Shown in pieces: positions 39,239 through 48,433 of a DNA stretch of 64,000 nt. Below the pieces are notes generated by a model that was not told where the DNA came from, searched no databases, and saw nothing but the letters and a program-made list of their open reading frames with translations. Numbering within the stretch: position 1 is the first letter of the stretch; each line of letters starts with the position of its first letter. This DNA comes from an uncultured Megasphaera sp. (GTDB lineage Bacteria; Bacillota; Negativicutes; Veillonellales; Megasphaeraceae), in contig CAKPVJ010000009.1 of NCBI GenBank assembly GCA_934193515.1, positions 5,568-69,567 on the forward strand, given 5' to 3'. Made by a program: the position numbers and the translations under genes.

Positions 39239-41326
39239 TTATCGAATGACACGGCGGGACGGGCCCAAAATGCGGACGCTGTTTAAGACAACAGCTAAGG
39301 TTGCTGTATTATGAATAACAGCTGCCCAAAGCGGACTGATGCGGCCTAACGCGCCAAGAAGCATAGCTACCGAGTTGACGACAATCGTCGCTGTAAAGTT
39401 TTGATTAATTACTTTCATCGTACGACGGCCAATCTGCAGGGCATCGCAAAGCTTGCTCGGGTCTTCGGAACGAATCGTAATCGCTGCCGATTCAGCAGCA
39501 ATATCCGTCTTATTGCCGCCCAGGCTTACACCGATGTCAGCAAAGGCCAACGCCGGTGCATCATTAATACCGTCACCGACCATCATGACATTGCCGCGTT
39601 TTTGCAGTTTCATGACATAGTTGGCTTTGTCTTCCGGCAGGATTTCAGCATGATACGAATCAATATCCATAGCATGCGCAACTTCTGCTGCCATTTCTTT
39701 GGAGTCCCCTGTCAGCATGACAACTTCATCGATGCCAATACGGCGCATCTGATTCAATGTCTTTTTCATGGCCGGACGAACCGGATCTTCAATCGTCAAG
39801 CAGCCAAGATATTGTTTATCTCTGGCAACATAGAGCAAGTTTTTACCCCACGATTTATCGCTGATTTCAGGAACGCCCTGTACCTCTTCTTCCTGCATAA
39901 ACCGGCGGCTGCCAACGAGAACATCGCCGCCCTGATACGTTTCAAAATCAGGTACTGTCGCTTTCATGCCGCGAGCCACAATCGTTTCAGAGGTTTCATG
40001 AGGCGGCGTTTCCCAATCTTGTCCCTTGACATACTTTTGAATAGCTACAGCCAATGGATGAACCGAATGCATTTCTGCAGACGCAGCCAGCAGAATCATT
40101 TCTTTTTCTTCTACGCCCTTCGCTGTTTCGATATGAGCAATCTGCGGCACGCCCATCGTAATCGTACCGGTCTTATCCAAAACGACAGTATCAATATCTG
40201 CCAAGTTTTCGATGTAGTTGCCGCCTTTAATCAAAATCCCCTTGCGGGCTGCCATACCGATAGCTGCAGAAATAGCCGTTGCCGTAGATAATTTCAAGCC
40301 GCAGGAGAAGTCAATGAACAGCAGGTTCAGGACGCGCTGCCAATCTTTTGTCGCACCGTACACAATAGCGGCGCCGATAAAGGAAATCGGCACGAGCATA
40401 TTGGCCATCTTATCGGCAAAATTCTGAACAGGTGCCCGGCGCGTCTGGGCTTCTTCTACCAGATGAATAATCTGTGCCAGCGACGTATCCGCGCCGACTT
40501 TTTCGACTTCAATGACCAAGTCACCGGCTTCGATGACGCTGCCTGCATAGACAGACGAGCCTGCCTGTTTAATAGCCGGATTGGATTCGCCTGTAATAGA
40601 GGCCTGATTAACAGCCGCGTTGCCAGCTAATACGCGGCCGTCAACACAAATCTTTTCACCCAAATGAACGGCAATATGGTCGCCGACTTTCAGCGATTCT
40701 ACAGGTACTTTCCGTTCGCGGCCGTTTTCAATAACCCAAACATCCCGCTGATCCAGTTTGAGCAGGCCGGAAATCTGGCGGCGCGCACGTTCAGCCGCAT
40801 ATTCCGTCAGCATTTCTGCGCCATTGGACAAGGCCAGCAATGTCAAGCTGGATTCCGGCTTACCTGCCAGTACAGAGGCAGCTACAGCCGTGGCTGTCAA
40901 TGTATCTGCGTTGGCTTGATGGTCTTTAACCAGCCCCATAACACCGTTGTAAATAAAGCGGCGGGCAATATACATCGTAAACAGACGGCGGAACAGCAAA
41001 ATACTTCCGTAAAATTCCGGATTCGTCTTGCGCAAAATATTCATGGCAATAAAGCCGCCTACGGAAAGAATGGCTTCACGGCGGTATGCTGCTACATCCC
41101 ATTCTTTCTTTTCTTCTTTTTTCTTGCCGTACTTCGTTTCAAACGAACGAACCAGCATACGAACAGCACGCAAATCTACCTGACCGGTATAATAAAAAGT
41201 TAATTTCTTTTCATTCGTCGAAGCTGCCACAATGCCCCGAATCTGACGGAGTTTGACACCTAGAATAGGACGCATTCTCACTGGCAGGGTACTATGCAGC
41301 TCCATCGTGCAGCATGTATACATCAT
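39239..41326 (-). CDS. P1B-type heavy-metal P-type ATPase
   Basis: Protein of 695 residues. An N-terminal HMA2-like region without CxxC precedes the transmembrane part. The actuator motif TGES (near 245), phosphorylation motif DKTGT (384-388), the P1B-specific HP pair (423-424) and GDGINDAPA follow. The usual CPC metal-site motif in the sixth helix is replaced by SCG (341-343), so the transported metal differs from the common Cu/Zn classes and is not clear. It starts right after the stop codon of an HMA2-domain protein gene with GAGGTG, and ends the four-gene cluster 42348-39239. Confidence 0.9.
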   Translation of the reverse strand: MMYTCCTMELHSTLPVRMRPILGVKLRQIRGIVAASTNEKKLTFYYTGQVDLRAVRMLVRSFETKYGKKKEEKKEWDVAAYRREAILSVGGFIAMNILRKTNPEFYGSILLFRRLFTMYIARRFIYNGVMGLVKDHQANADTLTATAVAASVLAGKPESSLTLLALSNGAEMLTEYAAERARRQISGLLKLDQRDVWVIENGRERKVPVESLKVGDHIAVHLGEKICVDGRVLAGNAAVNQASITGESNPAIKQAGSSVYAGSVIEAGDLVIEVEKVGADTSLAQIIHLVEEAQTRRAPVQNFADKMANMLVPISFIGAAIVYGATKDWQRVLNLLFIDFSCGLKLSTATAISAAIGMAARKGILIKGGNYIENLADIDTVVLDKTGTITMGVPQIAHIETAKGVEEKEMILLAASAEMHSVHPLAVAIQKYVKGQDWETPPHETSETIVARGMKATVPDFETYQGGDVLVGSRRFMQEEEVQGVPEISDKSWGKNLLYVARDKQYLGCLTIEDPVRPAMKKTLNQMRRIGIDEVVMLTGDSKEMAAEVAHAMDIDSYHAEILPEDKANYVMKLQKRGNVMMVGDGINDAPALAFADIGVSLGGNKTDIAAESAAITIRSEDPSKLCDALQIGRRTMKVINQNFTATIVVNSVAMLLGALGRISPLWAAVIHNTATLAVVLNSVRILGPSRRVIR

Positions 41327-41974
41327 TTATCGTCCACCTCTCATCAAAGCTGCTGCCCACCATAACATTTGCGGACCTGACGGCCGTTGGTTAAGCATAA
41401 TCATTTTACGCATGCCCCGAATAATGAAAATAAAGGACACGAGTGAGCGCAGATCCAATACATTTGCCGTTTTTTTAGAAATGATGCCGTTAAACAAATC
41501 CAGTGTTTCATACAGCGCATCCCGATACGCAGCCCGGTTGCTGTTTTGCTGCATGATAAGCGCTTCACGCTGTTGATTTTCATTTTCTGTAAACACGCGG
41601 CTGCGCAGAAAAACTTCTAATTTATCCATGATTCCTTCATTTTTAGCGCAAAGAAGAATACTGCCTGTTACCGCATTGACCTGTACTGTTTGTATCGCTT
41701 TGAGACTTGCTATCTTGCTTTGCAGCATTTCCGCCAATGCCCGATTGCCTACCAAGGCAGCAGCACGGTAGCGGCGGCGCCCCTTTATGGCAGATACGCA
41801 AGTAAATGCTGGAATAGCCGTTTCGCCCATCGAAAGCGGTGCGGTTATCTGGGGCTGTACCTTAGGTATCTTAGCGTCCTGATACGCACCAGCTGGTATA
41901 TCATTCTTACAAAACATGCCGTGAATCGCCTTGCCAATCGACGCTCCCAGCATGAATCCAGAAGCATAAGACAT
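41327..41974 (-). CDS. HMA2-domain protein
   Basis: Protein of 215 residues. A short hydrophobic N-terminus (SYASGFMLGASIGKAI) is followed by an HMA2-like domain (about 60-130), which has the fold of heavy-metal domains but no CxxC motif. Hydrophobic stretches (about 165-180) and a basic C-terminus suggest membrane association. It is encoded between a second HMA2 protein and the P-type ATPase, and touches both, so it probably works with the pump. Its function has not been established to my knowledge. Confidence 0.65.
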   Translation of the reverse strand: MSYASGFMLGASIGKAIHGMFCKNDIPAGAYQDAKIPKVQPQITAPLSMGETAIPAFTCVSAIKGRRRYRAAALVGNRALAEMLQSKIASLKAIQTVQVNAVTGSILLCAKNEGIMDKLEVFLRSRVFTENENQQREALIMQQNSNRAAYRDALYETLDLFNGIISKKTANVLDLRSLVSFIFIIRGMRKMIMLNQRPSGPQMLWWAAALMRGGR

Positions 41975-41976
41975 GG

Positions 41977-42261
41977 TTATCCTCTCCTTTCTACGTGGCT
42001 CATAATATATTGTTCCACTCTTGCTAATTCGGTATTCATCCGCAAAACATCCGGACGATACACAATCAGAATCGAACCGGTGACAACGTTTATATCTACC
42101 TTGTCAATTTCTTTATAACTTGCAATGTATGCGTATACTTTGCGGCTCAATTCTGCATTGCCAATCAATTTTCGGCTGTGCAGGCGAATCCGTCCCGGTA
42201 TATAGGACGAGATTTGCACGGCACGAATAATTAAATCCCATTTTGATACAGGTAGAAACAC
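41977..42261 (-). CDS. Small HMA2-domain protein
   Basis: Protein of 94 residues, essentially one HMA2 domain (SSYIPGRIRLHSRKL, then VDINVVTGSILIVYRP), again without Cys ligands. It lies two bases before the next HMA2 gene. Together with that gene it forms a repeated-domain set beside the P-type ATPase. A structural or targeting role is more likely than metal delivery, because the metal Cys are absent. Confidence 0.65.
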   Translation of the reverse strand: MFLPVSKWDLIIRAVQISSYIPGRIRLHSRKLIGNAELSRKVYAYIASYKEIDKVDINVVTGSILIVYRPDVLRMNTELARVEQYIMSHVERRG

Positions 42262-42295
42262 GATGTTAAGCAGCCCTTTCTCTTGCCAAATGTTT

Positions 42296-42331
42296 AAAAA
42301 AGACCATTACCACAAGTGGCAACAGTCTTTT
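42296..42331 (-). terminator. Attenuator hairpin within the HMA2 cluster
   Basis: A stem with AAAAGAC ends (42296-42304 with 42322-42331) followed by UUUUUU on the minus strand, between the small membrane protein gene and the HMA2 genes. Readthrough is needed to express the pump. Confidence 0.65.
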
Positions 42332-42347
42332 GTTGAGTCATGTACAA

Positions 42348-42560
42348 TTATTTTGCTGCTTCCTGTGCTGCAATCATGTCTTCTAATTCTTCTTTTTGAC
42401 GCTGTAATTCAGCTAAAGGAACATTAGCAGTTACTGCGCCGGCAGCCGGCTGCTGCAATGCAAGGAGTTGTTGTTCTCTTTCACTAAGCAGTTTGTAACC
42501 AAATACACCTGCAACAACACCAATACCTAAGCCAATCCAAAAATCACTATTCTGAAACAT
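42348..42560 (-). CDS. Small single-helix membrane protein
   Basis: Protein of 70 residues. One N-terminal transmembrane helix (about 8-24) is followed by a coiled-coil-like helix rich in Glu, Gln and Leu (about 26-66). It is the first gene of the HMA2/P-type ATPase cluster and is separated from the rest by a terminator-like hairpin. I do not recognise a family. The promoter (TTTACA-17-TATAAT) lies just upstream. Confidence 0.7.
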   Translation of the reverse strand: MFQNSDFWIGLGIGVVAGVFGYKLLSEREQQLLALQQPAAGAVTANVPLAELQRQKEELEDMIAAQEAAK

Positions 42561-42608
42561 AAGGCACCTCTCCTTTGTAAATTATATTGATACTTATTTA
42601 CGCCCTTT

Positions 42609-42637
42609 ATTATACAAGAAAGACGTGCTGTTGTAAA
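42609..42637 (-). promoter_or_regulatory. Promoter of the HMA2/P-type ATPase cluster
   Basis: TTTACA (42632-42637), a 17-bp spacer, TATAAT (42609-42614). The rest of 42640-42825 is AT-rich spacer with no gene that I can support. Confidence 0.65.
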
Positions 42638-42827
42638 TAGTTATTTATAATATATATCGTTTTCATTACTTAGATGTCTCGTGAAATACTTTATAATATT
42701 TTTTACAAGTAATTTACTTTGTTTATATTAATCGATTATTTTTTGTAAAAAGTTTATTTTATTGGTGTAATGTTTAATTATTTTTTATTTTCATATATAT
42801 CATGTTCTAGTTACAATGTACTATTAT

Positions 42828-42875
42828 AAAAAAAGACTGCCAATAACAACAACAGTTATCATATGGCAATCTTTT
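42828..42875 (-). terminator. Terminator of the 749-residue protein gene
   Basis: Stem 42832-42843 with 42864-42874 (with two G-U pairs and an inner ATAAC/GTTAT stem), followed by seven U on the minus strand. Confidence 0.8.
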
Positions 42876-42916
42876 CCTATGAGATTAATTTTTATTTTAT
42901 CTTGTGAAAAACTTTT

Positions 42917-45166
42917 TTATTCAAACCAGCGCGATAAATCAAATTCTTCACCAATTCGTTCTTTGATATATCCTTGTGCCAAATATAAGCCTAGGAGAGA
43001 TAATGTAGAAACGCGAAGCATGGTGCTGTCCCAAATATCGCCCAAGTCAGCCAGTGCCGGAGAAATGTCTTCCATAATATCCAGCGCTTCTTCGCCGGTA
43101 AAGCTTGCCGGACGTTTTCTGGCCAGCCGCATAATCTGATCTTGCAGCATGCGGTCTTGAATGCCTGTCATGCGGAAAAAGCGCGTCGTCATGCCTTCAT
43201 CAACCATTGCCAGCTTAATCAGCGGAGAATTGAAGGACTGTACAATAAACTCAGACGGTATCCGTTTGCCCCGCAGCGCTTTCCGCAGTTCTTCTTCCGT
43301 AAAGCCGCGGTAACGGAATAATAACGGATACGAATCAGACAAGATTTCAGCAAAATGCGTTTCTTTGCTTTCAAATGCCGTGCAGCGCAAATAATCCAGC
43401 TGCTGGTAATACGGCCGTTCTGTCGGGAATCCATCCAAAAACGGCACTACATACTTGTCAACGTATTCACTAAATGTTTCTTTATCAACATTATGTGAAT
43501 TGCGTGAATACAAAAAGAGAAGCAAAATAGCTAAAATTTTATAATGTTCCGCAGATAAATACGGCATAACTTTCAATGCATCGATGGCAACCAAATGCCG
43601 CGTAGATACAGGAGAGCCCTGTACAATATCATCAAATGCCTGCAAGGCCAATGCTTCTACATGGCTTTCCGGATGCGCAGCGTAGGCTTTTTGCAAATTA
43701 AGCAGCGCTTCCTGTGCCAGCAGCGTAGACATGGCCTGCTGACGCTGTTCATCGTTAGTACAGCCAATACGCTGAAATGCAGCCGCTGTAATATGTTCGG
43801 CCTGTTTTTTCAATTCCGGCGTCACCATGCCGAATTGATTTAAGAAATGATCGGCACACTGCTGAATAAGCGGGGACGAATCTTGTTCTTCTTCCTGTTC
43901 GTTCCAAATAGAGCGGCGACCTGCCCCAGCCAGCGGTGCCGCTTTCGTTGCTGACAAATCATTGCCCCACGGACTCTTTTGTGTAAGCGGAATGTCCATT
44001 TCCGGCTGCTGTGATGAAGCCTGAGGCCGTCTTGTTGCTTGACGGGGATGAATCGGCGGCATGACAGCTGTTTCTTCTGCTGCTTTTTTAGGCGAAGCAG
44101 CCGTATCGATATGAATTGGTTCCATGCGCTGTGTCTGTTCCAGCGAAGCGGCAACAGCAGCCATCTGCGCCCGTTTTTGAGCCGCAGTTTCCCGTTCTTT
44201 CTGCCGCAGCATAGCTGGGTCGATAATCTGCGTTTCGTCAGACAATGCGTCGTGCGGTGCTTCCGCTGCAGCTGCCGTTTCTGTTTGCGATACGGCCGTT
44301 TCTTCCGGCAGCGGACGACCTGCTGCTTTGGCAGTTTCTGCCATAACAGCTTGAACAATGTGCTTTCTATGAGACGTTTCTGCCGACTGTTGTTTTTCTG
44401 TTTCTGCAACACGCTGCTGCTTCTGCACGGCAGACGTGTTGTCTCCGTGCTGCGATGCCAAATCAGCAGCTACTACAGCGGCCATATCTGCCAGCTGCGG
44501 TTCTTCCGCTTCTGTTTGAGCCACTTCATCAGCCCACTGTTCCTGCTGCTGCCGTTTCATCTCTTCTTGCTGCCGCATTGCCCGCTCCCGCTGGCTTCGA
44601 GCCCGCAGAGCCTGATCTTCTGCAATATGCTGCGCTTCTACGGCTTTTTCTGCTGCAGCTCGGCGTTCTCTTTCTTTTTTTGCTTCTTCCGATTTTGCTT
44701 TATAAGCAGCAGCTTCTTCTTTATCTACCTTATCCATAGCGGCTAAAATTTCATCTCGTGACAGTACGCGCGTAATATCCAGGTTTTCCTGTTCATCCTG
44801 CGGAACCTGGCGTTTGGCTGCTTGATATACAATTTTGCCATTGCGGCGCACGGCTTCTCCTTTTGTCGTGACAAAAGCCGTTTCTTCCGGATGTTCCTGT
44901 CTTTCCCGTACGGTAACAGTAGAAATTTTCGGAAGCGGCGACGTGTCTTCTTTGACATACCGCTGCTGATGTGCAGTCCGCTGCGGGGCTTCCTTTCTAT
45001 GCGCAGGCATTTTCCGGCGCATCATCATTCCTACTCGCTTTTCAGTTGTTTTCTTTTCTTTTTTTACCTCTTCCTCATGATTGCCGCCGGAATACAGCAC
45101 ATAACACACGACAAAAAAGACAATCACAATCCCCGCTATAATAGCGTATGGCAAAAAGTTAGTCAT
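42917..45166 (-). CDS. Membrane-anchored coiled-coil protein (possible LPO_1073/Vpar_1526 family)
   Basis: Protein of 749 residues with three parts. An N-terminal transmembrane helix (about 5-25) is followed by a low-complexity region of about 400 residues rich in Ala, Glu, Gln, Lys and Arg that should form coiled coils (about 150-240 strongest), then a folded C-terminal domain (about 440-749) rich in Leu. The C-terminal region resembles what I recall of the LPO_1073/Vpar_1526 family; that match is from memory. It is cytoplasmic except for the anchor. It has its own promoter and terminator. Function unknown. Confidence 0.7.
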   Translation of the reverse strand: MTNFLPYAIIAGIVIVFFVVCYVLYSGGNHEEEVKKEKKTTEKRVGMMMRRKMPAHRKEAPQRTAHQQRYVKEDTSPLPKISTVTVRERQEHPEETAFVTTKGEAVRRNGKIVYQAAKRQVPQDEQENLDITRVLSRDEILAAMDKVDKEEAAAYKAKSEEAKKERERRAAAEKAVEAQHIAEDQALRARSQRERAMRQQEEMKRQQQEQWADEVAQTEAEEPQLADMAAVVAADLASQHGDNTSAVQKQQRVAETEKQQSAETSHRKHIVQAVMAETAKAAGRPLPEETAVSQTETAAAAEAPHDALSDETQIIDPAMLRQKERETAAQKRAQMAAVAASLEQTQRMEPIHIDTAASPKKAAEETAVMPPIHPRQATRRPQASSQQPEMDIPLTQKSPWGNDLSATKAAPLAGAGRRSIWNEQEEEQDSSPLIQQCADHFLNQFGMVTPELKKQAEHITAAAFQRIGCTNDEQRQQAMSTLLAQEALLNLQKAYAAHPESHVEALALQAFDDIVQGSPVSTRHLVAIDALKVMPYLSAEHYKILAILLLFLYSRNSHNVDKETFSEYVDKYVVPFLDGFPTERPYYQQLDYLRCTAFESKETHFAEILSDSYPLLFRYRGFTEEELRKALRGKRIPSEFIVQSFNSPLIKLAMVDEGMTTRFFRMTGIQDRMLQDQIMRLARKRPASFTGEEALDIMEDISPALADLGDIWDSTMLRVSTLSLLGLYLAQGYIKERIGEEFDLSRWFE

Positions 45167-45210
45167 TTCATTCTCTCCCCTATTCGTACTCTCTCAAAAT
45201 TCTTTTATTC

Positions 45211-45239
45211 ATTGTATCATATACGATGCCATTTGACAC
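45211..45239 (-). promoter_or_regulatory. Promoter of the 749-residue protein gene
   Basis: GTGTCA (45234-45239), a 17-bp spacer, TACAAT (45211-45216). Confidence 0.5.
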
Positions 45240-45268
45240 GAATGTATCTAATAGAATCTACCAATTTC

Positions 45269-45297
45269 TTGGCAATCCTGCATTTATTTTCTATAAT
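45269..45297 (+). promoter_or_regulatory. Promoter of the HAD phosphatase gene at 45347
   Basis: TTGGCA (45269-45274), a 17-bp spacer, TATAAT (45292-45297). Confidence 0.65.
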
Positions 45298-45346
45298 AGA
45301 ACCATAGTCTAAAAAAGGAGGCAGGGTTCACAATCCCGCAAGTACT

Positions 45347-46003
45347 ATGAAATTATGCAAAGCAATTATTTTTGACATGGACGGCACCGTCCTTGACACG
45401 TTAGATGAATTGACGACCAGTCTCAATCATATTTTTCAGCTCCATCAGTTACCCCCAAAAACTGCCCAGGAAGTACGCGCCTGTCTTGGCTACGGCTATG
45501 AAGGGCTAATCGAACGGGCTGCAGCTGCTGTCCCGGCTGCCCAAAAGGCAGTACTTACGGAAGAATTTAAATCGTATTACAGCAGTCACTGCCAAGGACA
45601 TACGCATCCGTACGCAGGTATTTTAGACGTACTGTCGCAGCTGCGCCAAGCCGGATACCGTACAGCTATCGTATCCAATAAAGGCCAAGCAGCCGTTTCT
45701 TCTCTGCATGACGAATTTTTTAAAGACCTCGTCGACTTTTCAATGGGCGAATCGCCTGCCTATAAGAAAAAACCAGCGCCGGATATGGTCTGGGAAGCAT
45801 TGAAGCGGCTGGGATGCGCCAAAGAAGATGCCGCATATGTCGGTGATTCAGAAGTCGATAAATTGACAGCCGATCATGCCGGACTGACATCGGTTCTCGT
45901 GTCCTGGGGCTTTCGCGACAAACCATTTCTTGAAAGCCTGCATCCAGATTATCTCGTTGATTCCCGTCAGGAATTAGCTGATTTATTCTGCCATGCCCAT
46001 TAA
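45347..46003 (+). CDS. HAD family phosphatase (Gph-like)
   Basis: Protein of 218 residues with an alpha-helical cap (about 15-80). Motif I DMDGTVLDTLDEL, motif II SNKGQAA, and the GDSEVDKLTADHAG motif III are present. This group includes phosphoglycolate phosphatase, but the substrate is not assured. The ATG has its GGAGG site about 27 bases upstream, with a small GGG/CCC hairpin between them that might bring the two together. No better in-frame start exists. Transcribed away from the 749-residue gene. Confidence 0.85.
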   Translation: MKLCKAIIFDMDGTVLDTLDELTTSLNHIFQLHQLPPKTAQEVRACLGYGYEGLIERAAAAVPAAQKAVLTEEFKSYYSSHCQGHTHPYAGILDVLSQLRQAGYRTAIVSNKGQAAVSSLHDEFFKDLVDFSMGESPAYKKKPAPDMVWEALKRLGCAKEDAAYVGDSEVDKLTADHAGLTSVLVSWGFRDKPFLESLHPDYLVDSRQELADLFCHAH

Positions 46004-46017
46004 TTGCATACAGCGTG

Positions 46018-46060
46018 AAAAACAAGGCAGTGATTCCCCATCGGTATCGCTGCCTTGTTT
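46018..46060. terminator. Bidirectional terminator
   Basis: Stem AACAAGGCAG (46021-46030) with CTGCCTTGTT (46050-46059). It ends the HAD gene on the plus strand and the SLH genes on the minus strand. Confidence 0.8.
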
Positions 46061-46075
46061 GGTATGCAGACCCAA

Positions 46076-47275
46076 TTACCGAATCACATCCTGCTGTACG
46101 GATGCAATCGCGTCTGATGACGTCTGGTCAATAAGGGGAGAATAACTAACTTTTCCCTCGGCTGTAATTCCATGTTTGGCCGTACGGCCTGTATTGGCTG
46201 CCGGTTCTGCGTCGGCCGTCTGCTTCCTGCCAATCTGGCCGGACGTTTCTGCCGTTTCAATACGTACGATTCCATCGCCCACTCGCTTCTGCACTTCTGC
46301 CCGCGCGGCTTCACTCAGCGGATGACGTACTGTGACAACAATCTGTTCGTTTACATAATCAGGAACGGCACCAATATAATTTTGAACGCCGTCTGTATCG
46401 ACAATGGCATTAATAGCCCGCATCATAAGCTGCGTATAATCCAAGCGGCTGAAATGAACCTTCCGTATCGATACGGCATCGGGACGTGCTACATCTTCTG
46501 CCAATCGTTTCTTTAAGTATTTGCTCGGATTTCCCTTCATGCCCAATACCAGCGTATCACCATCCCAATACATCGTGCCTTGCTGCAAAAAGGTAACAGT
46601 AGAACCATATTCTGCATTGAGAATCTTGATAACCTGGGATTCTATTTGTACATGGGAAACATATTTTTTATCAGAATGGAGCATTTGATACATCACTTCT
46701 GCCGCATCCGCTCTTGTCATGCCTTCTTTGGGCCGGAACCGATTGTCTGCCGGCACCATCAGATGTTTGGCATGCAGCGCCTCTACTGCTGTTTTATATG
46801 CTGTCGAAATAAGATCTTCGTCTGCATACGGCAGCACATTGGTTTCTGTAATATCTGCTGTATGGCTATACTGCAGATAGCGATACATGACACTGGCAAA
46901 TTCTTCCCGGCTGACTATTTTATCCGGCTGAAAAGAACCATCGGCATAACCAGACAAAATGCCTTCTGCCGCTACAGCAGCCATGGCATCAGCGGCTGCA
47001 CCTGCTTTCACATCCGTAAACGAGCTGGAAGATGCCGGCATGCTCGCTGCTGCATTATATACCAGCTGTGCCAAATCACCGCGTGTGATAATCTGGTTGG
47101 GCAGGAATTGACTACCTGTGACAAATGACAGGCAGTACGTATCATATAAATAATCTACAGCGTCGCGGCTTGGCAGCGCATCCAAATCCGTATACGGAGC
47201 TGCTGCCAAAGCCGTAAAAGAGGCACCTAAAATTGTAGCTGCTGCCATAAAAGCAGCCCATGTTTTATGTTTCAT
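46076..47275 (-). CDS. S-layer homology domain protein, copy 1
   Basis: Protein of 399 residues. It has a signal peptide (about 1-25), three SLH repeats (about 30-210) and a C-terminal domain (about 215-345) shared with the neighbour at 47300-48343 (MYWDGDTLVLGM; YVNEQIVVTV). After that a low-complexity tail follows, rich in Ala, Thr and Gln. SLH domains bind cell-wall polymers, in Negativicutes peptidoglycan-linked polyamines. ATG 47275 with AAAGGAG is chosen over an ORF extension of 6 residues. The gap to the upstream paralogue is 24 bases, so they are cotranscribed. Confidence 0.85.
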   Translation of the reverse strand: MKHKTWAAFMAAATILGASFTALAAAPYTDLDALPSRDAVDYLYDTYCLSFVTGSQFLPNQIITRGDLAQLVYNAAASMPASSSSFTDVKAGAAADAMAAVAAEGILSGYADGSFQPDKIVSREEFASVMYRYLQYSHTADITETNVLPYADEDLISTAYKTAVEALHAKHLMVPADNRFRPKEGMTRADAAEVMYQMLHSDKKYVSHVQIESQVIKILNAEYGSTVTFLQQGTMYWDGDTLVLGMKGNPSKYLKKRLAEDVARPDAVSIRKVHFSRLDYTQLMMRAINAIVDTDGVQNYIGAVPDYVNEQIVVTVRHPLSEAARAEVQKRVGDGIVRIETAETSGQIGRKQTADAEPAANTGRTAKHGITAEGKVSYSPLIDQTSSDAIASVQQDVIR

Positions 47276-47299
47276 CGCCAAACTCCTTTGCAAAGGATA

Positions 47300-48343
47300 T
47301 TACTGAATTACAATTCGCAGCGCACTTCCCAGTGCTTTGTTCAAATTAGCCTGCGTTTCCTTGGAAATGGAGCCCACTGTCAAAACGACTTTTTCATTTA
47401 AGTAATCTACATCGGTCTGTACAGAAGCATTGGTTGATTCCGTAGCACGGTAAATCTTTTCAGCCTGGGCCATTAAGTTTTTATAGTCATCATAGCTGTA
47501 TGTTGCAGACTGTACATATACAGCTTCTGCCGGAATATCTTTGTCTGCTGCAATCGCCTGTTCCAATTTTTCTTTATTCTTCTTCGTTTTTACGCCGATA
47601 CGCAACTTATCGCCCTGCCAGTACATAATACCGTCTTTAGCAAATTCTTTGACCGAACCATAAGTATCTTTAATATCCTTAAATACTTGGGATTCCAAAG
47701 AACCCTGCGTAGCCGCTGCTTCTTTGCTGGCTGCCGTATTGCCTGTGACAACGCGGTACAATACATTGACAGCTTCACCGCGGGTGACATATTTTTTCGG
47801 ATTAAACCGATTATAGGCACCTGTCATATATCCGGCTGCGCCCAATGTGCTGACAGCATCTTTTGCCCAAGGGGAAATAGCAGCCCCGTCTGCATAGGAA
47901 ACAGGCTGACCGCCGACATTGATACCTTTATAGCTCATATAATTGTATACAATTACAGCAAATTCTTCACGCGTAATTTTCTGCTGCGGTTTAAACGTAT
48001 TATTGCTGTATCCCTGCATAATCTGTTTGTCTACCAGAGAAGAAATAGCCCGTTCTGACCAACGGCCTTTTACATCCGAAAAGGATGCCGTTTTGACGAC
48101 AGCATCTTCACCCAGCATGTTGTTGATAATAGCCGCAATGCCTTCGCGTGTAATATCATCATTAGGACGGAACTGGCCATTTGTGCCGCTGACATAATGA
48201 TTATCATAAAAATATTCAATAGCCGTTTTGCCCCAATAGCCATTAATATCATTTAACGGGCTGGCAGCGGTTGCTGCAAAAGCACCTGTACTGATACTGG
48301 CAGCTAATGCCGCTGCTGCTAAAATCTTAGTATATTTTTTCAT
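47300..48343 (-). CDS. S-layer homology domain protein, copy 2
   Basis: Protein of 347 residues: signal peptide (about 1-24, MKKYTKILAAAALAAS), three SLH repeats (about 28-205) and a C-terminal domain (about 210-347). The C-terminal domain has the same order of motifs as in copy 1 (SQVFKDIKDTYGSVKEF, MYWQGDKLRIGV, DYLNEKVVLTVG), so the two came from one ancestor, with copy 1 longer by its tail. It is likely a periplasmic or outer-membrane-facing protein that ties structures to the peptidoglycan. Binding target of the C-terminal domain is unknown. Confidence 0.87.
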   Translation of the reverse strand: MKKYTKILAAAALAASISTGAFAATAASPLNDINGYWGKTAIEYFYDNHYVSGTNGQFRPNDDITREGIAAIINNMLGEDAVVKTASFSDVKGRWSERAISSLVDKQIMQGYSNNTFKPQQKITREEFAVIVYNYMSYKGINVGGQPVSYADGAAISPWAKDAVSTLGAAGYMTGAYNRFNPKKYVTRGEAVNVLYRVVTGNTAASKEAAATQGSLESQVFKDIKDTYGSVKEFAKDGIMYWQGDKLRIGVKTKKNKEKLEQAIAADKDIPAEAVYVQSATYSYDDYKNLMAQAEKIYRATESTNASVQTDVDYLNEKVVLTVGSISKETQANLNKALGSALRIVIQ

Positions 48344-48433
48344 TTGTATCTCTCCTATCTATACACAGCATATCGTAAATTACCTGCTTGATTCATGCAC
48401 ATTACATATCTTTATTATTTTATCACACCCATA

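Noticed and set aside
43840..44412. 190-residue minus-strand ORF inside the 749-residue gene
   Set aside because: It is a Lys/Arg/Gln-rich shadow of the low-complexity region, in another frame on the same strand.
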